A DNA stretch of 64,000 nt from Paenibacillus sp. SZ31 (lineage in GTDB: Bacteria; Bacillota; Bacilli; Paenibacillales; Paenibacillaceae). A model generated the notes under the pieces. That model had not been told where the DNA came from. It saw only the letters and a list, made by a program, of their open reading frames with translations, and did no database searches. The DNA is taken from positions 1-64,000 of the forward strand of contig NZ_JABBEA010000018.1 in the NCBI RefSeq assembly GCF_012912005.1, read 5' to 3'. Shown here piece after piece: positions 46,591 through 56,218 of the stretch. The translations under genes were made by a program, and so were the position numbers. Position 1 is the first letter of the stretch. The number at the start of each line of letters is the position of its first letter.

Positions 46591-47259
46591 CTAATTCTTA
46601 TTTCGTTTGTTAACTTCAATCGCAATGAATTCCGGCAAATAATTTGGAGTACAGCCCTTTGATACCATTTCACCTTTATAAAGGCACGTTATCTCACCTA
46701 GTTTGATACAACGTGCACGATACTTTTCATCAAAAATGCCTATCCAGGCTGCGGTGAAATTCATAGCCCATTGAACTTCCGGTTCCTCCTGCGTAATATT
46801 AGCTTCTATTGTAGATAGTAAGTCTTCGGTGTTATCAGGCGGCGTTTGCCCAGTCCATCTCAATCGCGCTTGATAATACCAGAAAACTCGCCTTTGAAGA
46901 ACAGAAGGGCTATTTTCCCATGACTCCATCAATGCAATTGTCTTCTTGTCTTTGGTGAGCTGATTAGCCATTAACCAATCCATCAAGTTATTTCGCTCAT
47001 CAAAAGTGTGCGTCTGCATATCCTCATCCAGCCTATTTAGCACTTCTTGTGAAAGAAGTTTTTTATCCATAATTAAGATTGCTAATAGTCTGGGTAAAAA
47101 CGCTTCGGTTGACCACAGTTCCATCGCTAGTTCGTGATCTTTTTTTATGTCCTTGGCGATTTTTCGTAAGTCGCCTAGCTTAGTTTTACTATTGAGCTGT
47201 TGTAGAATGTTTTCTGCGTTTGAAGAGAATTTCATTTCTGTACTTTTATTATTATTCAT
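46591..47259 (-). CDS. DNA alkylation repair-like (AlkD/HEAT-like) protein
   Basis: 222 aa, all-helical. NNLMDWLMANQLTKDKKTIALMESWENS, then QRRVFWYYQARLRWTG and EVQWAMNFTAAWIGIF resemble the HEAT-like repeats of the Pfam DNA alkylation repair family. Catalytic identity to AlkD is not certain: these small relatives are often annotated only by fold. Confidence 0.65.
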   Translation of the reverse strand: MNNNKSTEMKFSSNAENILQQLNSKTKLGDLRKIAKDIKKDHELAMELWSTEAFLPRLLAILIMDKKLLSQEVLNRLDEDMQTHTFDERNNLMDWLMANQLTKDKKTIALMESWENSPSVLQRRVFWYYQARLRWTGQTPPDNTEDLLSTIEANITQEEPEVQWAMNFTAAWIGIFDEKYRARCIKLGEITCLYKGEMVSKGCTPNYLPEFIAIEVNKRNKN

Positions 47260-47476
47260 TTGATACAGCTCCTTTATTAAAGCGCTATTTCATAATTGTT
47301 CTGGGTGCAATATATCAATAACTTAATTTCGTTATAAGTATTATTGCATCTATTCTCCCATACCAATCCTTCTCGCAGCAAGATAAGCTTATTTTCATAT
47401 ATTGACAATTAAATGTGTTAGACTACTAAAAGAAGAATTGCCGATCTATACTAAACGTCGTTAGAAAGGAAACCAC

Positions 47477-48451
47477 ATGAATAGTTCCTTGAAGCAACGA
47501 ATGAAATCATTATTAGCACCAGCGTTTCCCGGTGGAATCATAACCATTCTTATATTTTATCTTGATTACTTCCAATTCGAACTTGTTGAAAAGTTTCTAC
47601 TGTTTGCTTCTTTCGTCATTGTACCTCTTGTGATTTTACTTTTGAACTATGACGCAAAGAATAAATATCAACGAATGATTTATGTTGCTATTAAATGGCT
47701 TCAATTTCCTGCTGCGCTTCTTACCCTGGTCTCGGTAATGAGTAGTAGGATGTGGGGGTTAGAAAGTACGGCAATCCCAGGGATTCTGTCCCTTGGGTGG
47801 CTACTGTTCACACTGCTACTTGGCATCTATGGCTTGACCACGATTGTCATCTCTAAAGGAAAAGCAGCGGAAATAGCGATTGGTGCGGGGCTCGTTTATT
47901 TTTTTGTCGGGGGCATTTGGTTTACCTTATATCAATATCAATTGGACCTCTTCCAAGCTAATCCTGCAACGCACGCGTTAAGCTCGCTCCACTTTCATTT
48001 CTCATCTGCTATTGTTCCGATTTTTATTGGTGCACTGGGACGCATCATGACGAAGAAAAGCTGGTATCCTTGGGTTGTTGCCATCGATATCATCGGACCT
48101 ATATTGATTGCTATTGGTATGATTTTCTCCAAGCCAATTGAATATATCGGTGTCACTTTGTTCGCCTGTAATATTGTGGTTTACACCGCTTATCTCCTTA
48201 CTTACTTGAGAAAAAATGCTTTGGATATTAAGGCAACCATTTTTTTAGGCCTTTCTTGCCTAGCTTTCTACACGGTTGTTGTCATTTCCATCTTCTATCC
48301 GTTACTGAAAAATATGTACTCCTTAACCATACTCGATTTTATTCCCATTTACGGATCTCTGTATGCATTTGGTTTTGTCTTATGTGGACTGATTGGTTGG
48401 GTGTTTATGGTGGACTTCATTAAGGAAAAGGCTAGCCAATCGGCTTCATAG
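47477..48451 (+). CDS. YndJ-like integral membrane protein
   Basis: 324 aa with about ten membrane segments. The segment SSLHFHFSSAIVPIFIGALG and an early LLLNYDAKNKYQR loop recall B. subtilis YndJ, whose function is unknown. AGAAAGGAAA ribosome binding site. Followed by a HEAT-repeat gene about 90 bp away. Confidence 0.62.
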   Translation: MNSSLKQRMKSLLAPAFPGGIITILIFYLDYFQFELVEKFLLFASFVIVPLVILLLNYDAKNKYQRMIYVAIKWLQFPAALLTLVSVMSSRMWGLESTAIPGILSLGWLLFTLLLGIYGLTTIVISKGKAAEIAIGAGLVYFFVGGIWFTLYQYQLDLFQANPATHALSSLHFHFSSAIVPIFIGALGRIMTKKSWYPWVVAIDIIGPILIAIGMIFSKPIEYIGVTLFACNIVVYTAYLLTYLRKNALDIKATIFLGLSCLAFYTVVVISIFYPLLKNMYSLTILDFIPIYGSLYAFGFVLCGLIGWVFMVDFIKEKASQSAS

Positions 48452-48542
48452 GAGTAGTTTAGTCAGGTTCGTGCTATAATAGTGATCACATAAATAACAT
48501 TCATCATTCTGCCGAGATGGCGATGATTAAGGAGATTGAATT

Positions 48543-48995
48543 TTGACGAACAACCATGATGTTGGAGCAGTGAACGAACTACCGGAAAACTTTGAAGAGC
48601 TCAAAAGAGCGGCTAATCGGACGTCAAGCTGGAGAGACAGACTGAATGCGGTGAACGAATTGGGAAACTGGGATACAGCCCCTACCATTAAGTTGCTGCA
48701 GCATGTTTTGAAAAATGATCAAGTGTTTCAAGTACGTGAAGCTGCATATCTTAAGCTTAAGCAGTTGGATGAAGATGTACAAATGCCTGCCAAAAACAAA
48801 GGCGAGCTGTTTAAAGGTACTAACAAAATTTTGCTACGGATTAAAAAAAGCCTTCCTGAAGGTCACACATTTGAGCAATTTAAGGAAAAACTGCAAAAGA
48901 CACGTCTGGATATCTATGATACTTACGAGGGCGACAAAGATGCTGAGTTCGATTCCTGGCTCCATGGCATTTGGGAGACACTAGGCAGAAGATAA
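48543..48995 (+). CDS. HEAT-repeat-like protein
   Basis: 150 aa, TTG start with AAGGAG eight bases upstream. One clear HEAT pair (WRDRLNAVNELGNWDTAPTI, VREAAYLKLKQLDED) and a charged C-terminal helical part. Fold typical of small scaffold proteins. Not further recognised. Confidence 0.68.
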   Translation: MTNNHDVGAVNELPENFEELKRAANRTSSWRDRLNAVNELGNWDTAPTIKLLQHVLKNDQVFQVREAAYLKLKQLDEDVQMPAKNKGELFKGTNKILLRIKKSLPEGHTFEQFKEKLQKTRLDIYDTYEGDKDAEFDSWLHGIWETLGRR

Positions 48996-49026
48996 CCGCC
49001 GTTCACCGTATAATAGTTGAATACAA

Positions 49027-49058
49027 AGCCACTCCATCAATGGAGTGGCTTCTTTATT
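49027..49058 (+). terminator. terminator of the HEAT gene; breakpoint of the duplication
   Basis: AAGCCACTCCA / TGGAGTGGCTT then TCTTTATTT. The 1.63-kb duplicated block starts inside the 3' arm of this hairpin (49039). Confidence 0.75.
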
Positions 49059-50665
49059 TCTTCAGGCTCACCTCCATCAGATATGAGTTGTTTTTTTCTG
49101 AAAAGTTGCTGCGGTCAAACTTATCTGACAAAAAAACGCCCCGTCTACTGATTCTTAAAGATCAGTAAACAAAGCGCATAGTTAGAGCCTACCTTCAATT
49201 TCACATGTACATACCTCGTACGATGTCAAAGTTGTGTGCTATAAGATTTATTCGGGTATATAAGGAAGATCCAATGTCTTCGGAACGTTGATGACATGTT
49301 TTTCTGTATATGTGCGGATACCTTCCGCGCCATATTCACGGCCAATACCAGATTGCTTGAAGCCACCGAAAGGAAAGCGAACGTCGAGCCCCTGCACAGC
49401 AGCCGTATTGATCATTGTCGTTCCAGCTTCCAGTTGACGTGCGACGGAGATGGCATCCTCTTCTTTCCCCCACACAGAACTCGTCAATCCATATATGCTT
49501 TCATTGTGTAGATGAATAACCTGCTCTTCATCGTCAAATGGCAGAATCGGAACCGTAGGGCCAAACTGTTCCTCTACTACAATTGGATCATGAACATCAC
49601 AACCCAAAACAAGCGTAGGTTGTAAGTAGTAACCCTGGTCAAACAGCTTCTGATCCAGAATTTGCTCGAGAGGGATGACCTTAGCCCCGCGCTTTTGCGC
49701 ATCTTCCACCAAACCAAGCACATAATCTTTCTGCTTCAGGTTATTAACCGGGCCTACCGTCGTATTTGAATCAAATGGGTCACCAATTCGAATCCAGCGA
49801 TTTGCCGCCTCTATATATTTTTTCACAAACTCATCATAAATAGAACGGTGTACATACACACGTTTGGCGATCATACAGATCTGGCCTGCTGTCAAAAAAT
49901 TAGAAATGACAATCCGACGCATGGCTCGCTCATCATGAACATCAAAGCTTTCCAAGAAGATCGCCGCATCATTACCGCCAAGCTCAAGCGTCATATCCTT
50001 AATCGTTTCCGAAGCTGCTTTGATAATATGCTTAGCGGTCGCGGTGCCACCTGTGAAGGTGATCTTTGTGACATGACGATTGGTAGTCAGTTCAACGCCC
50101 ACATCCGCATCACCATGGACGACATTGATTACACCAGCCGGGAACTCACTCGCAATAATCTCTGCCACCTTCGCTGCCGCCAGTGGCGCATATGGGCTTG
50201 GTTTAAGCACAATGGTGTTGCCCGCAAGTAAGGCAGGAGCGATCTTAATCGTAGATAAAGCAATGGGATAGTTCCATGGACTAATCGCTGCCACCACACC
50301 AATTGGATCATAGGAAAGAATCGTTTTACCATTCTCATGCGCTTTGATCTCTTCCTGTAGAGCCGATTTGGCTTCATTACAAGCAAACTCCATCCACATT
50401 AACGAAACATAAATTTCACCGTGTGCATCATACAGGGGCTTGCCATGCTCTCTGGACAGCAAATGAACAATTTCATTCTCAGCTGCTCTAATCTTCTCGA
50501 TCGCCTTACGCATCATTATAATGCGTTCATCAATGGAGGTCTGCTTCCATGTTTTAAAAGCCTCTGCCGCCGCTTCAATCGCTTCAACGGCTTGTTCTTT
50601 CGTAGTGACAGGGAAATAGCCTACGATCTCAGTTGGGTTTGCCGGATTCTCTTTTGCTAACTGCG
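49039..50665. repeat. direct duplication, copy A
   Basis: Colinear without indels with 54491-56117 (offset 5,452, both 1,627 bp), with scattered substitutions giving perhaps 3-4% amino-acid differences. Contains most of an aldehyde dehydrogenase gene and its downstream region. Confidence 0.93.
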
Positions 50666-50780
50666 TCTCTATAAAACAACTCAACAATAAAGAGAGAACT
50701 TTACTGATTAAAACTTCCGCATCTGAAAAACGTTCATTTTTCAACAATGCACTGACTTCCGGAAGAATCTCCATAAGCAA
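49248..50780 (-). CDS. aldehyde dehydrogenase, chimeric N-terminus (copy A)
   Basis: 510 aa. Residues from LAKENPANPTEIVGYF onward are the aldehyde dehydrogenase: SPWNYP, FTGGTATAKH, catalytic Glu in LELGGND and catalytic Cys in TAGQICMIAKR. The first ~40 residues (MLMEILPEVSALL...LLSCFIETQ) are foreign and replace the native 26-residue N-terminus seen in copy B. They read as the end of another helical protein whose frame continues upstream to about 50840. No normal ribosome binding site context; probably a recombination product of doubtful function. Confidence 0.75.
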   Translation of the reverse strand: MLMEILPEVSALLKNERFSDAEVLISKVLSLLLSCFIETQLAKENPANPTEIVGYFPVTTKEQAVEAIEAAAEAFKTWKQTSIDERIIMMRKAIEKIRAAENEIVHLLSREHGKPLYDAHGEIYVSLMWMEFACNEAKSALQEEIKAHENGKTILSYDPIGVVAAISPWNYPIALSTIKIAPALLAGNTIVLKPSPYAPLAAAKVAEIIASEFPAGVINVVHGDADVGVELTTNRHVTKITFTGGTATAKHIIKAASETIKDMTLELGGNDAAIFLESFDVHDERAMRRIVISNFLTAGQICMIAKRVYVHRSIYDEFVKKYIEAANRWIRIGDPFDSNTTVGPVNNLKQKDYVLGLVEDAQKRGAKVIPLEQILDQKLFDQGYYLQPTLVLGCDVHDPIVVEEQFGPTVPILPFDDEEQVIHLHNESIYGLTSSVWGKEEDAISVARQLEAGTTMINTAAVQGLDVRFPFGGFKQSGIGREYGAEGIRTYTEKHVINVPKTLDLPYIPE

Positions 50781-50960
50781 TTGGTGAAGTAAACCATATG
50801 CTCTCTGATAACGATCTCCAGGTGACTTTGCCAGGACTTAAGAATTACCGTTTCAAGCGGCTCTTCTAGCTCAGATCGAATTTCAACCAAGGGATGAGGA
50901 GACTCTGAAATATGTACAGAGCCCCAATCATTCCCGTCTTCTATTTGAAAAGGGAGCTGA
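50660..50960 (-). pseudogene. regulator-like gene fragments fused to copy A
   Basis: Minus-strand reading before the fusion gives SPGDRYQRAYGLLHQLLMEI in one frame and DWGSVHISESPHPLVEI further upstream in another, each open but without a start. They look like a decayed ligand-binding regulator (AraC or TetR type cannot be decided). Confidence 0.4.
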
Positions 50961-51317
50961 CCCTTTCATAAAAAATAACGCCTAGTACAGAGATCACTGC
51001 GTTGATCTGGTGTGCGATTCATTCTCCCTGTTTGTTCAGGAGATTTATAAACAAAAGTTGACTCGACAATCCCACTTTACCAAACAAAGCAGTGTTTTCT
51101 ATGTGGGCAAGACCCTTACTAAAACGGACACATCTTAACCCCCGCTTGGAGTCAACTCGATTTTGACTCTGCGAAAGTTGAGATAATAACATCAACACGA
51201 AAGGAGTACGAAATTTATGTATGCATTTTTGCCTATTTCAATTAAGACTCATTATACTTCACTGTGTATATGCCGATATATATTCATATAATATTTTGTG
51301 AAAAGGAGTTAATTATT
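50781..51317. other. intergenic with remnants and a 24-codon ORF
   Basis: Left part: regulator remnants. 51155-51175 holds a GAGTCAA / TTGACTC inverted repeat. At 51217-51291 an ATG with AAAGGAG opens a 24-codon frame that ends just before the DUF1796-like gene; coding value doubtful. Confidence 0.4.
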
Positions 51318-52394
51318 TTGTACAACTCAGTAGTATCATTAGGATGGTTTTGTGCTACATCTGCATCTTTATCCAAAAATGGATTTAGAAGTTTTTCTGG
51401 ACCTTTTGATTGGTGTTTTTCTGAATACGAAAGCGTACTCCATTTTATTGAGAATGATTTTAAAGATTTTCTATCTATTGAAAATATTGAAACAATTGAT
51501 GACAAACCAAAGGAGTTTAAGGATTTCAAATATAGCATGATTTTTAATCATGATATTCATAACTCATTTGCAGAAGACTTTCCGACCATAAAGGAAAAGT
51601 ATATTCGAAGAATCCATCGATTCTTACAAGAAACTAAAAATGGAGTTTGTTTTATACGAGCTGTTAAACATCAACAAGAGCTAGATTACATTGCTTGTAA
51701 CCATAGTAAAATACACAAAATTATAACCAAAAATAACATTGATAATACTGTGATTTACCTTATTCCTAAATATCTATCTACACCAAAAAATTTCCATGAA
51801 AAAAACTATATATTAAACATCAACGTATATCAGGGAAATTTCCGCGAAGCGCTTAGAAGTCTTTTTGATACGATTCAAGATGATAGTTTGCTGTTACATT
51901 TGAAAAATAATTATCCAGAGACAATATATAAAGATAATCTCATCTTTGATTTACAATCCGAACTCAAGATAGCCCAAAGCGGAAATTCTTCTCATGTAAT
52001 ACAATTACAAGCTATTAGAGATGTGGATAATGCTTACCGTCAAATGAGTATAAATGAAACTAGATGGCAACGACTTATGAAATTACATCGCGCTAATTTC
52101 TGTCATCTAACACTACCTTCTTCCATTGCAATATATGGAGCTGGTGATATAGGAAAGGTCTTCTATGACAGAGCAAAAGATTTCACGAACATACAATGTT
52201 TTATAGACAAGAATCCATGTGAAAAAGAATACATGGGCGTCCCTATTATTAAATTAACAAATTATAAGCCAGAACCTGACACAACTATAATTGTCATCCC
52301 TACATATGCATATACAGAAATACGTAATGACCTAACCTCAATATGTAATGTAAAAATATCTTCTATAGTTGCGCTTGAAACAGTTTTTGATTAA
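51318..52394 (+). CDS. DUF1796 (papain-like cysteine peptidase-like) fused to Rossmann-like domain
   Basis: 358 aa from a TTG at 51318 with AAAAGGAG nine bases upstream. Residues 1-200 fit DUF1796: VVSLGWFCATSASL, SFSGPFDWCFSEYES, GVCFIRAVKHQQE. The C-terminal 90 residues begin IAIYGAGDIGKVFYDRA and continue CFIDKNP and GVPIIKL, the nucleotide-sugar sensing Rossmann domain found on sugar-modifying enzymes. AT-rich compared with its neighbours and enclosed by the duplication, suggesting acquisition. Confidence 0.75.
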   Translation: MYNSVVSLGWFCATSASLSKNGFRSFSGPFDWCFSEYESVLHFIENDFKDFLSIENIETIDDKPKEFKDFKYSMIFNHDIHNSFAEDFPTIKEKYIRRIHRFLQETKNGVCFIRAVKHQQELDYIACNHSKIHKIITKNNIDNTVIYLIPKYLSTPKNFHEKNYILNINVYQGNFREALRSLFDTIQDDSLLLHLKNNYPETIYKDNLIFDLQSELKIAQSGNSSHVIQLQAIRDVDNAYRQMSINETRWQRLMKLHRANFCHLTLPSSIAIYGAGDIGKVFYDRAKDFTNIQCFIDKNPCEKEYMGVPIIKLTNYKPEPDTTIIVIPTYAYTEIRNDLTSICNVKISSIVALETVFD

Positions 52395-53038
52395 TAAAAT
52401 CTTTTCTAACCGATCCATACTCAACTTTCGTAGCTCATGTCTTTAACAAACCTTTGATGTAGATATGCAACATATATATATTAATGTAAAAATAAAGAAT
52501 TTTTATTTGTTTTTTCCTGAGACATTTTTGTGGTGTAGCTAATCAGTTGGTCAAAAGAGCGTTCTTGATATTTCCTCGCTAGATGCGGTTGATGCCTTGC
52601 AGGCACTGGCCTTACTTGCAGGATCCAACATCGACTATAGCTTATGGAAGTGAGTCGTCAGCGTTGAGCTTGCATTCAACGAGGATAGCGAGAAGCATTT
52701 TTTAGCCTAGCCCCTTCTGCCAATAATAATATGGTGGGATGGGCTTTTCCTTTGCCTGGAAAAGTCTAAAAATCAGTTCAAAACCTCAACTTAATCATCT
52801 ATAAAAAAAACTATATTTTTCTATTTAACCATCATATTCTTATAGAGAGGTTGATATACATGACAGATGATTCGAATGATTTTAAAAAATTTAAGTAAAT
52901 CAAATCTTTGAGCTAGCAATGATAAACAGATTATCGATACATTTGAAACAAGTCTCATATTAGATGATGAAAAGAAAAGTTCCATTCCACTTTCCAAAGG
53001 AAAATATGATGAGTTAAAGGGGACCTTAGGTATTAAAA
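52395..53038 (+). other. decayed region without intact genes
   Basis: Contains a 36-codon plus-strand remnant (LDISSLDAVDALQALALLAG then stop near 52650) and another short one (DKQIIDTFETSLILDDEKK...) ending about 53055. A 12-codon ATG frame at 52860 has AGAGG upstream. No complete gene. Confidence 0.45.
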
Positions 53039-53198
53039 TGTACCCTATAAGATAGACACTTTAAAAAAGGTCATCTTGTAGGGTCTTTTTGTGTACAATG
53101 AATAAAAAAACGAGAGGTGGTCAAGCGAATGTAAAAAAAATACTTTACAACTCCAGAGCAAGATCAGTTAAGAAGAAATCTGGAGCTAGAATAAAAAG
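53039..53198 (+). mobile_element. left-end remnant of a second IS3-family element
   Basis: TGTACCCTATAAGATAGACA looks like a terminal repeat. It is followed by a stem (ACCCTATAAGAT / ATCTTGTAGGGT) and by ATG AATAAAAAAACG, the start of an orfA-like frame (MNKKTRGGQANVKK). Past an A8 run the other frame reads KYFTTPEQDQLRRN, so the gene is frameshifted. It is cut off at 53198 by the next IS. Confidence 0.5.
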
Positions 53199-53251
53199 TG
53201 GACACCCGTTAACGGACAGAAGGATAATAAGACTAACGAAGGTGTGTCCAC

Positions 53252-53569
53252 ATGGGAGAACAACGGCAACGATACAATGAAGAATTCAAAAAGCAAACGG
53301 TCAAGTTTATTCAAGAACAGACGAAGACACTCAGTGATTTGGTGGAAGAGCTTAACATCCCGAAAAGTACGTTACATCAATGGATGAGCCAATATCGCGA
53401 GCTCAAAAACGAACCCGCTGCCAGTATGGACCGAGTTAAGGAACTCGAAGCAGAGCTGAAAGAGATGCGTCGCATGCTCCAAGAAAAAGAACATCGACTT
53501 GCCGATACAGAAGAGGAACTGGCTATTGTCAAAAAAGCGGTGCACATCTTCAGCAAACCAAAGAACTGA
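53252..53569 (+). CDS. IS3-family transposase OrfA
   Basis: 105 aa. HTH of the transposase_8 type (YNEEFKKQTVKFIQEQ, LVEELNIPKSTLHQWMSQY) followed by a leucine-zipper-like coiled coil (VKELEAELKEMRRMLQEKE). Intact. Confidence 0.9.
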   Translation: MGEQRQRYNEEFKKQTVKFIQEQTKTLSDLVEELNIPKSTLHQWMSQYRELKNEPAASMDRVKELEAELKEMRRMLQEKEHRLADTEEELAIVKKAVHIFSKPKN

Positions 53570-54443
53570 GATTCCAGTTCGTGGAGAACCATTGCTCCGA
53601 GTTCCACTTGGAGAAGATGTGCGAAACCCTGCAGGTCTCACGGAGCGGGTACTACAAATGGCGAATGAACAAAACAAGCATGCAGCAGCTTCGGAAATCT
53701 CAGATCATGAAGCGAATTCAGTACCATTTTTCCGACCACAACAAGCGATATGGTAGCCCCAAAACCACCCGGTTGCTTCATCTGAAAGGGTTTAAGATTA
53801 CCGAACGTACGGTAAGTGTGTACATGCGCCAAATGAAGCTCCGCTCCGCCGTTAGCCGGATGTATCGTGTCCAGACCACAGACTCCAAACATAACCATCC
53901 GGTCGCACCCAACACGCTGAATCAACAGTTTAAAACGCTCAAACCGAACAGCGTCTGGGTTACAGATATCACATACATCCCGTGCCGAGGAGGACGCTTA
54001 TATCTCGCCAGTGTCCTGGATTTGTGCACGCGTGAAAATGTTGGTTGGCGTTTGTCGAATCATATGGAAACTAGTTTGGTGCTGGATGCTTTACAGGCTG
54101 CTTACACTGCCAAACGACCTGGTCAGGGTCTGCTCCATCATTTGGATCGCGGATCCCATAGACCTCCAAAGAGTATGTCGAGCAATTAAGTGCCTACGGT
54201 ATGGAATCGAGCATGAGTCGCCGGGGAAACTGTTACGATAACGCCTGTATCGAGTCTTGGCACAGTATTTTGAAGAAGGAACTCATTTACTGTAATCCAC
54301 GCTTTAAAGCACCGGAAGAGGCCTACACGGCCATCTATCAATACATTGAGTTTTATTACAACCGCAAGCGAATGCATGGCTCACTGGGGTACCTTTCCCC
54401 TGCCCGTTTTGCACAGCAATTTACCGGAAAATCCGTAGCGTAA
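53570..54443 (+). pseudogene. IS3-family transposase OrfB, frameshifted
   Basis: rve/DDE integrase: KMCETLQVSRSGYYKW, NSVWVTDITYIP (first D), ASVLDLCTREN, then LLHHLDRGSH where HSDRGSQY is usual. A one-base loss near 54160 ends the frame at 54189, and the rest (GNCYDNACIESWHSILKKEL with the catalytic E, then RKRMHGSLGYLSP) continues in another frame. Confidence 0.85.
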
Positions 54444-54490
54444 ATGTCTACTTTCTTGACAGAGGTCCATAAACAAAACACCCTATTACT

Positions 54491-56117
54491 AATGGAGTGG
54501 CTTCTTTATTTCTTCAGGCTCACCTCCATCAGATATGAGTTGTTTTTTTCTAAAAAGTTGCTGCGGTCAAACTTATCTGACAAAAAAACGCCCTGTCTAC
54601 TGATTCTTAAAGATCAGTAAACAAAGCGCAAAGTTAGAGCCTACATTCAACTTAACATGTACATTCCTCGTACGATGTGAAAGTTGTGTACTATAAGATT
54701 TATTCAGGTATATAAGGAAGATCCAGTGTCTTCGGAACGTTGATGACATGTTTTTCTGTATAAGTTCGGATACATTCCACGCCGTATTCACGGCCAATAC
54801 CGGATTGCTTAACCCCACCGAAAGGGAACCGAACGTCGAGCCCCTGCACAGCAGCTGTATTGATCATTGTCGTTCCAGCTTCGAGTTGACGTGCGACGGA
54901 GATAGCATCCTCTTCTTTCCCCCACACAGAACTCGTCAATCCATATATGCTTTCATTGTGTAGATGGATAACCTGCTCTTCATCGTCAAATGGCAGAATC
55001 GGAACCGTAGGACCGAACTGTTCCTCAACCACAATCGGATCATGAACATCGCAACCTAAAACAAGCGTAGGTTGTAGGTAGTAACCTTGATCAAACAGCT
55101 TTTGATCCAAAATTTGGCCGAGAGGGATGACCTTAGCCCCGCGATTTTGCGCATCTTCAACCAAACCAAGCACGACATTTTTCTGTTTCAAATTATTAAC
55201 CGGGCCTACTGTCGTATTTGAATCAAATGGATCACCAATTCGAATCCAGCGATTTGCCGCCTCTATATATTTTTCCACAAACTCATCATAAATAGAACGG
55301 TGTACATACACACGTTTGGCGATCATACAGATTTGACCTGCTGTCAAGAAATTAGAAATGACAATCCGGCGCATTGCTCGCTCATCATGAACATCAAAGC
55401 TTTCCAAGAAGATAGCCGCATCATTACCACCAAGCTCAAGCGTCATGTCCTTAATCGTTTCCGAAGCTGCTTTTATAATATGCTTAGCTGTTGCAGTTCC
55501 ACCTGTAAAGGCGATTTTAGTAACAAGAGGATTACTGGTCAGTTCAACGCCCACATCCGCATCACCATGAACGACATTGATTACCCCAGCCGGAAACTCA
55601 CTCGCAATAATCTCTGCCACCTTCGCTGCCGCCAGTGGCGCATATGGGCTTGGTTTAAGCACAATGGTGTTGCCCGCAAGTAAGGCAGGAGCGATCTTAA
55701 TCGTAGATAAAGCAATGGGATAGTTCCATGGACTAATCGCTGCCACCACACCAATTGGATCATAGGAAAGAATCGTTTTACCATTCTCATGCTCTTTGAT
55801 CTCTTCCTGTAGAGCCGATCCGGCTTCATTACAAGCAAACTCCATCCACATTAACGAAACATAAATTTCACCGTGTGCATCATACAGGGGCTTGCCATGC
55901 TCTCTAGACAGCAAATGTACAATTTCATTCTCAGCTGCTCTAATCTTCTCGATCGCCTTGCGCATCATCATAATGCGTTCATCAATGGAGGTCTGCTTCC
56001 ATGTTTTAAAAGCTGCCGCCGCCGCTTCAATCGCTTCAACGGCTTGTTCTTTCGTAGTGACAGGGAAATAGCCTACGATCTCAGTTGGGTTTGCCGGATT
56101 CTCTTTTGCTAACTGCG
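54491..56117. repeat. direct duplication, copy B
   Basis: Partner of 49039-50665. The left boundary lies just right of the IS3 element, the right boundary inside the aldehyde dehydrogenase 5' end. This copy retains the native gene start. Confidence 0.93.
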
Positions 56118-56190
56118 AAAGGGATTTTACATTCTGACCATTAATGAACGCTTCAACTATAATTGTCTCTTGGTCTGCTTGGATCGTCAT
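54700..56190 (-). CDS. NAD(P)-dependent aldehyde dehydrogenase (succinate-semialdehyde type)
   Basis: 496 aa, complete. Landmarks: SPWNYPIALS, GNTIVLKPSPYAPL, FTGGTATAKHI, LELGGNDAAIFL (Glu), FLTAGQICMIAKRV (Cys), EEQFGPTVPILPF, FPFGGVKQSGIGREYG. Substrate class by general resemblance only. Starts 28 bp behind a MetE-like gene on the same strand, so likely one operon. Intact parent of copy A. Confidence 0.88.
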   Translation of the reverse strand: MTIQADQETIIVEAFINGQNVKSLSQLAKENPANPTEIVGYFPVTTKEQAVEAIEAAAAAFKTWKQTSIDERIMMMRKAIEKIRAAENEIVHLLSREHGKPLYDAHGEIYVSLMWMEFACNEAGSALQEEIKEHENGKTILSYDPIGVVAAISPWNYPIALSTIKIAPALLAGNTIVLKPSPYAPLAAAKVAEIIASEFPAGVINVVHGDADVGVELTSNPLVTKIAFTGGTATAKHIIKAASETIKDMTLELGGNDAAIFLESFDVHDERAMRRIVISNFLTAGQICMIAKRVYVHRSIYDEFVEKYIEAANRWIRIGDPFDSNTTVGPVNNLKQKNVVLGLVEDAQNRGAKVIPLGQILDQKLFDQGYYLQPTLVLGCDVHDPIVVEEQFGPTVPILPFDDEEQVIHLHNESIYGLTSSVWGKEEDAISVARQLEAGTTMINTAAVQGLDVRFPFGGVKQSGIGREYGVECIRTYTEKHVINVPKTLDLPYIPE

Positions 56191-56218
56191 TTTGAATCCC
56201 CTCCGTTATTTAGATGGA

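Larger units (their letters stand above)
53199..54469 (+). mobile_element. IS3-family (IS150-like) insertion sequence
   Basis: About 1,271 bp. Ends TGGACACCCGTTAACGG and, inverted, TGGACCTCTGTCAAG share TGGAC and about half of the next 18 bases. Two overlapping transposase frames, orfB -1 relative to orfA with an A6G run at 53531-53537. orfB carries a further frameshift, so it is probably inactive. No clear target duplication seen. Confidence 0.82.

Noticed and set aside
51217-51291. 24-codon ORF before the DUF1796-like gene as a leader peptide
   Set aside because: Reasonable ribosome binding site but low-complexity product and no sign of conservation; left as a note only.
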